Positions 26,676 through 35,192 of a stretch of DNA of 64,000 bases are shown one piece after another. The notes under the pieces are model-generated. The model saw only the letters and a list, made by a program, of their open reading frames with translations, was not told where the DNA came from and ran no database searches. The first letter of the stretch is position 1. Every line of letters begins with the position of its first letter. Origin of the DNA: Gemmatimonas aurantiaca (GTDB lineage Bacteria > Gemmatimonadota > Gemmatimonadetes > Gemmatimonadales > Gemmatimonadaceae); contig NZ_JBBCJO010000005.1 of assembly GCF_037190085.1 (NCBI RefSeq), forward strand, positions 248,001 through 312,000, written 5' to 3'. The translations under genes and the position numbers were made by a program.

Positions 26676-27893
26676 ATGCACGACAGTTTGTACTTCTCCG
26701 AACAGCACCTCGCTGTTCGTGACATGGTGCGCGCGTTTGCGCGCGACGAAGTCGCGCCCGTAGCCGCCGCGCACGACGAAGCGTCCACGTTCCCCTGGGA
26801 GAACGTGAAGAAGATGGGCGAGCTGGGGCTGCTGGGTGTGCCCTGGTCGGAAGAGATGGGTGGGGCAGGCTTCGATACGATCAGCTTCATGATCTCCATC
26901 GAAGAGCTGGCCAAGGTGTGCGCGTCGCACTCCATCACCATCAGCGCCCACACCACGCTCGGGACCTCGCCGATCGTGAAGTTCGGAACACCCGAACAGA
27001 TCCAGCGCTACGTGCCGCTGCTGGCCAGCGGCAAAGTACTCGGCGGTTTCGGACTCACCGAGGAAGCGGCCGGCAGTGATGCCGGCGGTACGCGCACGAC
27101 GGCCGTGAAGCAGGGCGACAAGTACATCCTCAACGGCAGCAAGCGGTTCATCACGCACGCGGGCGTCGGCGAGATCTTCGTGGTCACGGCCGTCACCGAT
27201 CCGTCGCAGGGCACGAAGGGCATCTCGTCCTTCATTCTCACGAAGGAATCGGTGGACCTGGACGCCTGCCGCACGTACGGCGTGGGTCACGATGACTCGC
27301 TGCCGAACATGAAGGGCTTCTCGGCCGGCCGGAAGGAAGACAAGATGGGCTGGCGCGCGTCGGACACGCGCGAGCTGTTGTTCGACAACGTGGAAGTGCC
27401 GGCCGAGAATCTGCTGGGCACCGAAGGGCTGGGCTTCATCAACTTCATGCGGACGCTGGACGCCGGTCGGATCGGTATCGCCGCGCTGTCCATCGGCATC
27501 GCGCAGGGCGCGCTCGAGGAATCGCTCAAGTACGCCAGTGTGCGCAAACAGTTCGGCAAGCCGATCGCCGAATTCCAGGGGCTGCAGTTCCAGCTGTCGG
27601 ACATGGCCACGGAAATCGAGGCCGGCCGCCATCTCATGTACCACGCCGCCTGGCTGTCCCAGAACGGGCATCCGTACAGCAAGGAGGCCGCGATGGCCAA
27701 GCTGTTCTGCTCGGAGGTGGCCATGAAGGCCACCATCAAGGCCATCCAGGTGCACGGCGGGTACGGCTACACCAAGGATTATCCGGTGGAGCGCTACATG
27801 CGGGACGCCAAGATCTGCGAGATCGGCGAGGGGACCAGCGAGATCCAGCGGCTGGTGATCGCCCGCCACCTGCTCAAGGACCTGATGGCCTGA
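26676..27893 (+). CDS. acyl-CoA dehydrogenase
   Basis: 405 residues, slightly longer than the usual 380. The full three-domain fold is present: F-G-L-T-E-E-A-A-G-S-D-A-G signature (about 125-137), the beta-domain, and the C-terminal helical domain with R-K-Q-F-G-K-P-I. The end carries E-I-G-E-G-T-S-E-I-Q-R, where the second Glu (about residue 385) matches the catalytic base of short/branched-chain acyl-CoA dehydrogenases. It oxidises acyl-CoA to enoyl-CoA and passes electrons to ETF. The chain-length preference is not readable. It is monocistronic between recQ and a hairpin. Confidence 0.93.
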   Translation: MHDSLYFSEQHLAVRDMVRAFARDEVAPVAAAHDEASTFPWENVKKMGELGLLGVPWSEEMGGAGFDTISFMISIEELAKVCASHSITISAHTTLGTSPIVKFGTPEQIQRYVPLLASGKVLGGFGLTEEAAGSDAGGTRTTAVKQGDKYILNGSKRFITHAGVGEIFVVTAVTDPSQGTKGISSFILTKESVDLDACRTYGVGHDDSLPNMKGFSAGRKEDKMGWRASDTRELLFDNVEVPAENLLGTEGLGFINFMRTLDAGRIGIAALSIGIAQGALEESLKYASVRKQFGKPIAEFQGLQFQLSDMATEIEAGRHLMYHAAWLSQNGHPYSKEAAMAKLFCSEVAMKATIKAIQVHGGYGYTKDYPVERYMRDAKICEIGEGTSEIQRLVIARHLLKDLMA

Positions 27894-27938
27894 GGATGGC
27901 CGGGCGCCGGCCTGAGGGGATCGCCTGAGAATGAGAAC

Positions 27939-27974
27939 GGGGTCTCGCATTGCGTTGGCGCATTGCGGGACCCC
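27939..27974 (+). terminator. hairpin after acyl-CoA dehydrogenase gene
   Basis: A 16 bp stem (27939-27954 with 27959-27974, 14 of 16 paired) with a 4 nt TTGG loop begins 45 bp after the stop codon. Only two T residues follow immediately, so it is a strong hairpin but a weak U-tract. Confidence 0.6.
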
Positions 27975-28441
27975 TTCGGCGTTGGTACTGTTGATGTGAG
28001 GTTTTCACAGTCGTCGCTTCCGGCGCCGGCGGTTCGTGCGACTCGCGACCGTTTGCGTTGGTGGCGTGGGCCGGCCGGTTTCCTTCCGTGGCCAGCGTGC
28101 CACCGCCCGACCCCGCCACACGTCCCGTTTTGTGACACGCGTCCCACGCATCCGCGTGCGCGTCGATCGCGGGCGATCGCGTGAATTCCGGGGTGTGCGC
28201 CTCCCGCCACCGTGGCCAGAACGAGCCGCGGCGTACGGGGGACGGCCTGCACCTCCGGCGCGATTCGCCTGAACGATCGGTCACACCCGGGGGAGCCTTG
28301 TGACGTCGCCCATGCGCGGCTTTCGGTCAATGCCATTCGGCACCAATCGAGAGGTTCGAGTGGGCAGTCCCGCAGGATCACCTGTTCGTCGTCACTCCGG
28401 TGCCCAGAGTCGCTGCCGCCGAGGTGTACGACAGGCAATTA
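27975..28441. other. non-coding region upstream of RNase G gene
   Basis: 467 bp without a gene I can support. Short open frames here have no recognisable domain and no convincing ribosome-binding site. The stretch is rich in CG-dinucleotide runs and presumably contains the rng promoter and a long 5' leader. RNase E/G mRNAs in some bacteria carry long autoregulated leaders, but I cannot identify a conserved structure. Confidence 0.5.
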
Positions 28442-30007
28442 ATGAAGAGAGAGCTCCTGGTGAATGCGACGCCGCGCGAAACGCGCGTCGCCATCATCGA
28501 GGACGGCCAACTGGTTGAACTGCTCGTCGACCGCCCCGACGCCCGCCGCATGGTGGGAGACGTCTATCTGGGGAAGGTCGAAGCAGTGCTGCCCGGTATT
28601 CAGGCCGCCTTCGTCAACATCGGTACGGAAAAGTCCGCGTTTCTGCACGCGGCCGACGTCGTGGTCGAGGACGCCCAGGTGTCCGACGACGATGACGAGG
28701 ACGACGACGAGTCCAGCGAAGAGCAGGGGGGAGGCGGCGGCGGACGACGCGGCCGTCGCGAAGTGCGTCCCATTCAGGATCTGCTCAAGCGCGGACAGGA
28801 AATCCTCGTCCAGATCACCAAGGAACCCATCTCCACCAAGGGCCCGCGCGTCACGGCGCAGGTGTCGTTGGCCGGCCGGTTCCTCGTGTATATGCCCTTC
28901 GCCTCCAAGGTGGGGGTGAGCCGCAAGATCGACGAGCGGTCCGAGCGTCAGCGTCTGCGGGCCATGGTGGGCGAGATGCTCCCCGACGATGCCGGCGGCG
29001 TGATCGTACGCACGGTGTCGGAAGACGCCACGAAGGAAACCTTCGAACGCGAACTCCAGACGCTCATCAACAACTGGAAGCGCATCAAGCGGAAGACGCA
29101 GTTCACGCGCGCGCCTTCGCTGGTGCACCGCGAAACGAACGTGACCCGCGGCCTGGTGCGCGACCTGTTCAGCGCCAAGGTGGAGCGGGTGCTGGTGGAC
29201 TCGAAGCAGGTGTACAACGAGATCACCGAATACCTGCAGGGCATCGCGCCCGAACTGGTGGAGCGCGTGAAGCTCTACGAAGACTCGGTGCCGCTGTTCG
29301 ACCGCGAAGGCATCGAGACGGAAATCCGCGATCTGTTCAAGCGGCGGTGCGATCTGCCGAGCGGTGGGTATCTGATCTTCGAGCCCACCGAAGCGCTCGT
29401 GTCCATCGACGTCAATTCGGGACGGTACACGGGCAAGAAGGATCCCGAGAAGACCATCCTCAAGACAAACACGGAAGCGGCGCGGGAGATCGCGCGCCAG
29501 CTCCGGCTGCGCGACGTGGGCGGCATCATCGTCTGCGACTTCATCGACATGGAGACGCAGTCCAACCGCGACAAGGTGCTGCACGAATTGCGCACGCATC
29601 TGGGCCGCGACCGGGCCCGGACCAAGGCGTTTGCCGTGTCGGATCTGGGGCTGGTGGAGATGACCCGTCAGCGGGTGCGGCAGAGCCACTGGCACAGCAT
29701 GACGCAGGGCTGTCCGACGTGCAGCGGAACGGGCCGGGTGTTCACCCCGGAGACCATCGTGCGGCGCACGGAGCGGGCGGTGCGGCGCATGGCGGCGGAA
29801 GGGCGGAAGGAGCCGGTGGTGTTGCGGCTGCACCCCGAAGTGGCGCTGCATGTGCTCGAGCAGGAGCACGATTTCATGAAGCGGCTGGAGAAGATGGCCG
29901 GCTTCTCGCTGGAACTGCGGGACGATCCCCTGCTCAAGCCCGACGAGATCAAGCTGGTGATGCGCGGGGCGCAGCGGGATGTGACGCAGCAGTACGCGCT
30001 CGCCTAG
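28442..30007 (+). CDS. rng: ribonuclease G/E family protein
   Basis: 521 residues from the ATG preceded by GAGAG; a GTG 14 codons earlier is an alternative. Order: RNase H-like start, S1 domain interrupted by an acidic Asp/Glu-rich and poly-Gly loop (about 85-115), 5' sensor region, and DNase I-like catalytic core. The core has S-I-D-V-N-S-G and C-D-F-I-D-M providing the metal-binding aspartates. The zinc-link C-P-T-C (Cys424, Cys427) joins subunits. It processes 16S rRNA 5' ends and degrades mRNA. The length fits RNase G rather than RNase E. Its placement before rplU-rpmA is a common arrangement. Confidence 0.94.
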   Translation: MKRELLVNATPRETRVAIIEDGQLVELLVDRPDARRMVGDVYLGKVEAVLPGIQAAFVNIGTEKSAFLHAADVVVEDAQVSDDDDEDDDESSEEQGGGGGGRRGRREVRPIQDLLKRGQEILVQITKEPISTKGPRVTAQVSLAGRFLVYMPFASKVGVSRKIDERSERQRLRAMVGEMLPDDAGGVIVRTVSEDATKETFERELQTLINNWKRIKRKTQFTRAPSLVHRETNVTRGLVRDLFSAKVERVLVDSKQVYNEITEYLQGIAPELVERVKLYEDSVPLFDREGIETEIRDLFKRRCDLPSGGYLIFEPTEALVSIDVNSGRYTGKKDPEKTILKTNTEAAREIARQLRLRDVGGIIVCDFIDMETQSNRDKVLHELRTHLGRDRARTKAFAVSDLGLVEMTRQRVRQSHWHSMTQGCPTCSGTGRVFTPETIVRRTERAVRRMAAEGRKEPVVLRLHPEVALHVLEQEHDFMKRLEKMAGFSLELRDDPLLKPDEIKLVMRGAQRDVTQQYALA

Positions 30008-30098
30008 CGACGGCGAGTGGGGTTGTGGGGTGGGCCGCAGGAGTTGGTGCGGCGGCGCGGCTTCGGCGGGGGTCGGCACGTGGGAGCGCAACAGCGGA

Positions 30099-30187
30099 CA
30101 GGAGGGAGCTGGTCAGGGGGACGAAGGTGGTCAGACTGACCGCGTTCCCGTCTGGCGACCTCTGTCCCCCGGACCAGCTCCCTCCTG
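30099..30187. repeat. 30 bp inverted repeat between rng and rplU
   Basis: Arms 30099-30128 and 30158-30187 match at 27 of 30 positions when inverted (core GGAGGGAGCTGGTC), with a 29 bp loop. It lies after the rng stop and 20 bp before the rplU promoter. It could act as the rng terminator or be a dispersed palindromic element. The flanking 30008-30098 is G-rich and holds no gene. Confidence 0.8.
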
Positions 30188-30207
30188 CTTCCTATCGCCG
30201 TCATCAG

Positions 30208-30236
30208 TTGACACGTAAGCCTATCCGCAGTAAGCT
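30208..30236 (+). promoter_or_regulatory. sigma-70-type promoter of rplU-rpmA
   Basis: A perfect -35 hexamer TTGACA (30208-30213) is followed after 17 bp by TAAGCT (30231-30236). Transcription should begin about 30243, leaving a leader of about 30 nt before the rplU ATG. This is the best consensus promoter I found in the window. Confidence 0.75.
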
Positions 30237-30275
30237 ACTAGGCTACGTTTGGAACGATACCACTTGGATAGAACC

Positions 30276-30593
30276 ATGAGCTACGCGATCATCCGCACCG
30301 GCGGCAAGCAGTTCCGCGCCGAGCCGGGCAAGACCCTTCGGATTCCTTCGTTGCTGGGCGAAGCCGGCACGGCCGTCGAATTCAACGACGTCCTCCTTGG
30401 CTCCGACGGCGCGCAGGTGCGTCTGGGCGTGCCCACGCTTTCGGGCGCGAAGGTCACGGCCGAGATCGTGAAGCATGGCCTCGATGACAAGATCATCGTC
30501 TTCAAGTTCAAGCGCCGGAAGAACTATGCCCGCAAGCAGGGTCACCGGCAGAAGTTCACGGAAGTTCGTATCAAGGACATCACCCTCGGCTGA
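30276..30593 (+). CDS. rplU: 50S ribosomal protein L21
   Basis: 105 residues. It opens Met-Ser-Tyr-Ala-Ile-Ile-Arg-Thr-Gly-Gly-Lys-Gln, the hallmark L21 start, and contains the conserved F-K-R-R-K-N-Y-A-R-K-Q-G-H-R-Q basic stretch that binds 23S rRNA. The frame continues nine codons upstream without a good ribosome-binding site. The chosen ATG matches L21 proteins. rpmA follows after 61 bp in the usual order. Confidence 0.98.
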   Translation: MSYAIIRTGGKQFRAEPGKTLRIPSLLGEAGTAVEFNDVLLGSDGAQVRLGVPTLSGAKVTAEIVKHGLDDKIIVFKFKRRKNYARKQGHRQKFTEVRIKDITLG

Positions 30594-30654
30594 GCGCCGG
30601 CGGCGCTGAGGCCCATGCCGGGCTGCACAGCGCTTCCTTTCCGGAGTATTCGTC

Positions 30655-30948
30655 ATGGCACATAAGAAGGGCGTCGGCTCCTCCCGCAACGGCCGCGATT
30701 CGAATCCGAAGTACCGCGGCATCAAGAAGTACGGCGGCGAGTTCGTCACGGCAGGCAACATCATCCTGCGTCAGTGCGGCACCAAGTGGCATCCGGGCGC
30801 CAACGTGGGCATGGGCACCGACTACACGATCTACTCGCTCGTCGACGGCGTCGTGCAGTTCGCGCACAAGAGCAAGAAGGCCTACAAGGTCAACGTCGTC
30901 CCCGTCGAGTACGTGGAAGTCGAGATCGAGGAAGCGGTCGAAGCGTAA
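30655..30948 (+). CDS. rpmA: 50S ribosomal protein L27
   Basis: 97 residues beginning Ala-His-Lys-Lys-Gly after Met. The mature N-terminus that reaches the peptidyl-transferase centre is therefore encoded directly, without the cleavable extension seen in Firmicutes. The G-S-S-R-N-G-R-D-S region and G-A-N-V-G-M-G-T-D-Y-T are conserved. The C-terminus has a Glu/Val-rich tail longer than in E. coli. It is cotranscribed with rplU and followed by a clear terminator. Confidence 0.98.
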   Translation: MAHKKGVGSSRNGRDSNPKYRGIKKYGGEFVTAGNIILRQCGTKWHPGANVGMGTDYTIYSLVDGVVQFAHKSKKAYKVNVVPVEYVEVEIEEAVEA

Positions 30949-30972
30949 GCTTCCCGGTTCACGTATGGTCGG

Positions 30973-31006
30973 GAAGGCAGGGCACTTCGGTGCACCTGCC
31001 TTCTTT
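30973..31006 (+). terminator. intrinsic terminator of rplU-rpmA
   Basis: Stem GAAGGCAGGGCAC (30973-30985) pairs with GTGCACCTGCCTTC (30990-31003) with one bulge and a TTCG tetraloop. It is followed by TTTC. Confidence 0.85.
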
Positions 31007-31169
31007 CGTATCCCGACCTGCGATGGCGTCAGCCGTGCGGCTCGTATAGCACCCACCCCCTCGCGCAACTTTGCCGCTTCCGGTACGTAAAGACTACCAA
31101 GTGCAGGGCCCACGATGCCCCGGGCCCCTTCTCACGTCATCAGCCGGGAAACCGACGAGGATTCGCGCC

Positions 31170-31535
31170 ATGGCGCTCTGGGACAAGGTCAAACAGGGAA
31201 TCGACAAGGCGGGCAAGGCGGCCCAGGACGTGTTCGACGAGGGAAAGCTGCGTCTCGATGCCTATCGGGCCCGCGAACAGGCCGACAAGGCCGCCGAGGC
31301 GCTGGGGTATGCGGTCTTCCGCGCCGCGGAGGCCGGTGGGGATCTCGATGCCGATGCCCGCGCCCGGCTGATGGATGCGTTGCGTACAAAGGACGCCGAG
31401 GCGCGCCGGATGGAGACGGAGCTGGCGAACGCGCGGGCGGCGGCGGGGATGACCGACACGCCGTCTCCGGCCGCACCGACACCGGCGCCGGAACCGCCGC
31501 GGGACGAGACGGCGGGGCCGGCGGCTGGGGGCTGA
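31170..31535 (+). CDS. hypothetical coiled-coil protein
   Basis: 121 residues, start ATG after a weak GACGAGG. Alternating Ala, Glu, Lys and Arg heptads from about 10 to 90 predict long helices or a coiled coil. The last 28 residues are Pro/Ala/Glu-rich and probably disordered. There is no signal peptide and no known motif. The charge pattern recalls small phasin- or Hsp-like helical proteins, but this is weak. An inverted repeat begins 13 bp after its stop. Confidence 0.6.
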   Translation: MALWDKVKQGIDKAGKAAQDVFDEGKLRLDAYRAREQADKAAEALGYAVFRAAEAGGDLDADARARLMDALRTKDAEARRMETELANARAAAGMTDTPSPAAPTPAPEPPRDETAGPAAGG

Positions 31536-31547
31536 GCGCGGGTTCCG

Positions 31548-31693
31548 GGTTCCGGGGAGCTGGGTTGGGGGGTGAACGGCCGGGTTCTGGGTCTTGGGTT
31601 CGGGGTGAAACAGCCGGGTTTTGAGTCACGAGTCTCGCGTCACGCGCGACCCGGAACCCGGTTATTCACCTCCAAACCCAGATCCCCAGAACC
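31548..31693. repeat. dispersed palindromic repeat, copy A
   Basis: Arms 31548-31593 and 31648-31693 are inverted copies matching at 38 of 46 positions, with a 54 bp middle that contains further partial repeats of GGGTTCTGGGT. The unit shares GGTTTGG-GGTGAA-AACCGGGT-CCGGGTC with the palindrome at 51.9 kb, so the two are one family. It fills the gap between two convergent genes, beginning 13 bp after the coiled-coil stop and ending 8 bp before the phosphodiesterase stop. Confidence 0.85.
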
Positions 31694-31700
31694 ACAAACC

Positions 31701-32420
31701 TCATCCGCCGATCCCCGCCCGGATCTCCCCCGGGCTGTCCGTGCACAGCGCGTCCACGCCCCACCCGGCCAGCTCGCGCGCCTGCTCCACGTCGTTCACC
31801 GTCCAGGCAATGAGGCGGGCGCCGGCGGCGTGTACGTCATGCACGAGGGCCTCGTCGATCAGCTCTACGTGCTGCCACCAGGACTCGGCCGCCGCAGGCA
31901 GCAGCACGGCGCGCACGTCGAGCGGATAGGACGCACTGAGCAGCCCGATGGACAACCCTGGGCTCAGCGCGCGCACTTCCACCGGAATGCGGTGATCGAA
32001 GGCATGCACGGCCACGGGGACGTCCGGGTGACGCGCGATGGCCGAGGAGACGAGCGATTCCACGCGGGCGGCTTTCACTTCCACGTAGACCGTGGCGCGG
32101 TCGCCCACCAGCTCGAAGACCTCATCGATCGTGGGAACGGGGTCGCCACCCGGGAGGCGCATGGCGGCGATGTCCGCCGAATGCAGCGTGGCGATGGGCG
32201 CCGAGTCGCCATCGGCCAGCCGGATGACCGGATCATGATGCACGATCAGCACCCCGTCGCGGGTGCCATGTACATCGAGCTCCAGGCCATCGGCGCCAAG
32301 CTCCAGGGCGCGGGCGAATGCGGCCAGGGTATTCTCCCGGCACTCGCGCGAAGCGCCGCGATGGGCGATGATCTCTGGGATGCCGGGAACCACTGTGCGA
32401 CGACGTGACGAAGCGGTCAT
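31701..32420 (-). CDS. glycerophosphodiester phosphodiesterase
   Basis: 239 residues from the ATG at 32420; an in-frame TTG 36 bp upstream is unlikely. The family signature A-H-R-G-A-S then E-N-T-L-A-A-F is near the start, followed by E-L-D-V-H-G-T-R-D-G and H-D-P-V, giving the two catalytic His and metal-binding Glu/Asp residues. The end keeps A-W-T-V-N-D. It hydrolyses deacylated phospholipids to glycerol-3-phosphate plus an alcohol. No signal peptide is seen, so it is likely cytoplasmic (UgpQ-like). It is divergent from the sigma-factor cluster. Confidence 0.93.
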   Translation of the reverse strand: MTASSRRRTVVPGIPEIIAHRGASRECRENTLAAFARALELGADGLELDVHGTRDGVLIVHHDPVIRLADGDSAPIATLHSADIAAMRLPGGDPVPTIDEVFELVGDRATVYVEVKAARVESLVSSAIARHPDVPVAVHAFDHRIPVEVRALSPGLSIGLLSASYPLDVRAVLLPAAAESWWQHVELIDEALVHDVHAAGARLIAWTVNDVEQARELAGWGVDALCTDSPGEIRAGIGG

Positions 32421-32576
32421 ACTCCGCAACCTGCCGCCCGAGGGCGACCTGGTCAATGATGCTTCAGGGATGACCCGGTCCCTCCTCCCGCCGGCGACCT
32501 GGTGCGTGCTCCGGCCGGCCGGGTTTTCCGATCCGATGCGTGTCTTAACGGAGAGCGCTTCGTCCCGTCAAACGGG

Positions 32577-33140
32577 ATGGCGTGCATGATCCATGCCGAC
32601 CCCCGGGATGATGGCTCGGTGGACGGTGAGCTCATCGAACGGTGGAAAGCCGGAGATGAGCGCGCTGCCACGGCCATTGTGGAGCGGCATGTGGATGCCC
32701 TGAGCCGGTTCGCGGTACGCCTGGGCGTGACCGAGGATGTCGACGAGTTGGTGCAGGAAACGTTCATCCGCGCGTTCGGCGCGTTGGAGTCGTTCCGGTC
32801 AGACAGTTCACTGAGGACCTGGTTGTTCACGATCGAACGTCGGTTGGTGATCGATCGCCGGCGCGCGCAGGCGCGACGCGGTCAGGACGTGGGGGTGGAA
32901 GACGTGCATCTGGCGACGGAGTACGATGCGCTCGATACGCTGGTGGCCGACGAGGCCTCCCGGCGGATTCTGGAGGCGATGGCGCGGTTGACGCGCATGC
33001 AGCGGGAGGTGTTCACGCTGCGTGTGCAGGAGGGCAGGAGTTACCGGGAGATCGCAGAGATCCTCGACACCACGGAGGGGTCGGCCCGGGTGCACTATCA
33101 CAACGCGATACGCGCGGTGAAGGAGTTTCTCGATGACTGA
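32577..33140 (+). CDS. ECF-type RNA polymerase sigma factor
   Basis: 187 residues from the ATG at 32577; ATG 32586 is equally possible, and an in-frame ATG at 32502 would extend it. Region 2 (about 25-90) contains D-E-L-V-Q-E-T-F-I-R-A-F, and region 4 (about 125-180) contains the helix-turn-helix with Y-R-E-I-A-E-I-L. A perfect 6 bp hairpin (32563-32577) ends at the chosen ATG. The next gene, overlapping by 8 bp, encodes its probable anti-sigma factor. Confidence 0.9.
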   Translation: MACMIHADPRDDGSVDGELIERWKAGDERAATAIVERHVDALSRFAVRLGVTEDVDELVQETFIRAFGALESFRSDSSLRTWLFTIERRLVIDRRRAQARRGQDVGVEDVHLATEYDALDTLVADEASRRILEAMARLTRMQREVFTLRVQEGRSYREIAEILDTTEGSARVHYHNAIRAVKEFLDD

Positions 33141-33894
33141 GTGTCAGGCGCCGGAGCTGCAGGATCGGCTTCCCGACTACGTGGCGGAGTCGCTGAGCGA
33201 CGCGGAGCGGTCGCAGGTGGAAGTGCACCTGACGACCTGCGACGCGTGCGCGCGTGATGTCACGCTGTTGCGTACGGTGCGCGCCCTGCGGCCGCAGCCG
33301 GTCGCCATGGATGCCACGCGTGTTGCACGCATCGTGGCCGGGCTGCCGAAGCCGCGGGCTCAGGATGGAACGCAGGGTGGAGCGTCGGATGGGCTGGTGC
33401 ATCCGCCACGTCCGATGCTGGTGCGCACCACCGCCGACATGACGGCACCGCCGTCGACAGAGTCCCTGCCGGGCCCCTCGATCCGTCCGTCGGCACCCGC
33501 GACCACTCCATCCCGCCGGCAGCGGTGGGGCGGATCGACGCTGTGGCGCATCGCGGCAACGGTGACGGTGATGATCGCGGGTGGTACTTCACTGCTGGTT
33601 GCCCGTCGTGACAACCCGACGTCGAACGAACCGGGCGTGTCGCGCGTGGCCGTGGCGGAAAGTCTGCCGGCGTCGGATATGCTGGCCGAATCGCTGGCCG
33701 TGGGTCCGGCCGCGCAGACGCGTGGCACACTGGTGTCGCAGCCGGACGTGCCGGTGTCGTACGGCGACCTCGGCGACTACACGGAAGAAGAACTGCAGGG
33801 CATGATCGATCGTCTCGACCAGTGGGACGGCGCCACGAGCACCGATCCACTGCCGGGCATACCGCTCGTGGCCACACGCGGGGGCGCGCTGTGA
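33133..33894 (+). CDS. zinc-finger anti-sigma factor, membrane-spanning
   Basis: 253 residues. The N-terminal anti-sigma zinc finger has H-x3-C-x2-C (His32, Cys36, Cys39). A Pro/Ser/Thr-rich linker is followed by one membrane helix (about 137-157) and a periplasmic tail of about 95 residues. The tail ends in a run of acidic and proline residues and a possible sensor segment. It overlaps the sigma gene by 8 bp, consistent with stoichiometric production. The signal it senses is not evident. Confidence 0.87.
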   Translation: MTECQAPELQDRLPDYVAESLSDAERSQVEVHLTTCDACARDVTLLRTVRALRPQPVAMDATRVARIVAGLPKPRAQDGTQGGASDGLVHPPRPMLVRTTADMTAPPSTESLPGPSIRPSAPATTPSRRQRWGGSTLWRIAATVTVMIAGGTSLLVARRDNPTSNEPGVSRVAVAESLPASDMLAESLAVGPAAQTRGTLVSQPDVPVSYGDLGDYTEEELQGMIDRLDQWDGATSTDPLPGIPLVATRGGAL

Positions 33895-34523
33895 ATACGC
33901 GGAGTCGAAGTGCGTGGAGGTCGTTCATGCGCATGCTGAGCGTCATGCTCACGGTTGCTGCCCTGGGGTTGCCCGGTGCGTCGGCACTGGGGGCGCAGGG
34001 CGCTCCGCCGGGTGGTCCCCCCGGCAAGAGCCGTGGTGGGGAAGGCGATCGTGGAGGCATGGCGCAGCGCGATCAACTCGAGCGTCGGTTTCAGGAGCAT
34101 CTCGACGCGATCGTGAAGCAGCGTCTCGGTCTCTCCGACGAACAGCACGGCAAGCTGCGTGAAGTGGCGAGTCGCACGGAGGAGGCGCGCCGGCAGTTGC
34201 GTCGCGATGAATACGGGGTGCGCATGGCGCTGCGTCGTGAACTGATGGCCGGCGACAAGGCGAGTGAAGCGAAGGTCGGAGAGTTGATCGACCAGATGCC
34301 CAAGCTCGAACGTCGCCGTCTCGACCTCATGGAGCAGGAGCAGCGCGAACTCGCGAAGTTTCTGTCGCCGATCCAGCGCGTGCGGTACTTCGGGCTGCAG
34401 GAGGAGCTGCGTCGAGGGATGCAGGAGATGCAGCGTCGTCGCATGGACCGGGACAGCACACACCGGCACTCGCCCACCGATTCGGAGACGAGTCCGACGC
34501 GTCGCCAGCCGGATCAGCGCTGA
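33891..34523 (+). CDS. secreted Spy/CpxP-like helical protein
   Basis: 210 residues from a GTG overlapping the anti-sigma stop (GTGA); ATG 33927 is an alternative that begins just at the signal peptide. The signal peptide ends near Leu-Gly-Ala-Gln. A Gly/Pro-rich stretch precedes long charged helices (about 55-175) containing L-G-L-S-D-E-Q-H, similar in design to the periplasmic chaperone Spy and metal-sensing relatives. The tail is His/Ser/Thr rich. As third gene of a sigma/anti-sigma operon it may be a stress effector or a periplasmic input to the anti-sigma factor (inference). Confidence 0.7.
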   Translation: MNTRSRSAWRSFMRMLSVMLTVAALGLPGASALGAQGAPPGGPPGKSRGGEGDRGGMAQRDQLERRFQEHLDAIVKQRLGLSDEQHGKLREVASRTEEARRQLRRDEYGVRMALRRELMAGDKASEAKVGELIDQMPKLERRRLDLMEQEQRELAKFLSPIQRVRYFGLQEELRRGMQEMQRRRMDRDSTHRHSPTDSETSPTRRQPDQR

Positions 34524-34606
34524 TCCGGGGTCACCGACGGCGTAGCGGCAGCGGCGCGCGTCGTGTACACTTGGTGCTTCGTACCGGCAGGTGAAGCGGT
34601 CGGTGC

Positions 34607-34690
34607 GCCCGGATGGCGGAATTGGCAGACGCAGGGGACTCAAAATCCCCCGACCGCAAGGTCTTGTGGGTTCGACCCCCACTCTGGGCA
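34607..34690 (+). tRNA. tRNA-Leu (anticodon CAA)
   Basis: 84 nt. Acceptor GCCCGGA pairs with TCTGGGC (one G-U), discriminator A. The D-arm, an anticodon loop CTCAAAA reading UUG, a short variable arm and the GGTTCGACC T-arm are all present. CCA is not encoded. Confidence 0.95.
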
Positions 34691-34728
34691 CTGAAGGCCG
34701 GGAGGATCGAACAGATCGTCGAACACGG

Positions 34729-34773
34729 CGGGGAGTGGAGGGGACATCGAGTCCTCCGCTCCTCGTAGTTTTT
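34729..34773 (+). terminator. intrinsic terminator of tRNA-Leu
   Basis: A 13-14 bp stem starting at 34729 and closing at 34765 with two wobble pairs is followed by TAGTTTTT. The remaining 200 bp to the next tRNA hold no gene I can support. Confidence 0.8.
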
Positions 34774-34970
34774 GGGTCGAGGCCGATGAAAGCGTGGATC
34801 TGGTAGTACTTGGCCACACCGACCAGACGAACTACATTGCCGTCCCTCTGCGGGCTCCGGGTGGTTTGGGTGTCGGATCGCATGTTCCGTCCCGTTCAAC
34901 GCAGGGAAGCACTCCCGCGTAGACCCGCCGTGTGATTATTGTTCGGCCGTCGTTACCGAGCAGTAACCGA

Positions 34971-35042
<72 letters not shown>

Positions 35043-35060
35043 TTGCTTTCGAGGTTTTTG

Positions 35061-35097
35061 CGATGCCCGGTGTCCCGACAGGGAACACCGGGCATCG
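35061..35097 (+). terminator. hairpin after tRNA-Asn
   Basis: A 16 bp stem (35061-35076 with 35081-35097, one bulged A) with GACA loop, 19 bp after the tRNA. There is no T-run after it (GTGCGTTG). Confidence 0.65.
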
Positions 35098-35192
35098 TGC
35101 GTTGTAGGCGGAAGACGTAGGCGGAATGGGCCCCGCGCGACTTCGCACTACATTTTGCTGGTGGATTCCGGTTCTTCTCTTTCCCGACTCAC

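Noticed and set aside
27975..28441. small ORFs in the gap before the RNase G gene
   Set aside because: No ribosome-binding site, no overlap coupling and Arg/Pro-rich translation typical of non-coding GC-rich DNA.
34524..34606. promoter TACACT before tRNA-Leu
   Set aside because: A -10-like hexamer exists but no matching -35 at suitable spacing, so I did not list it.
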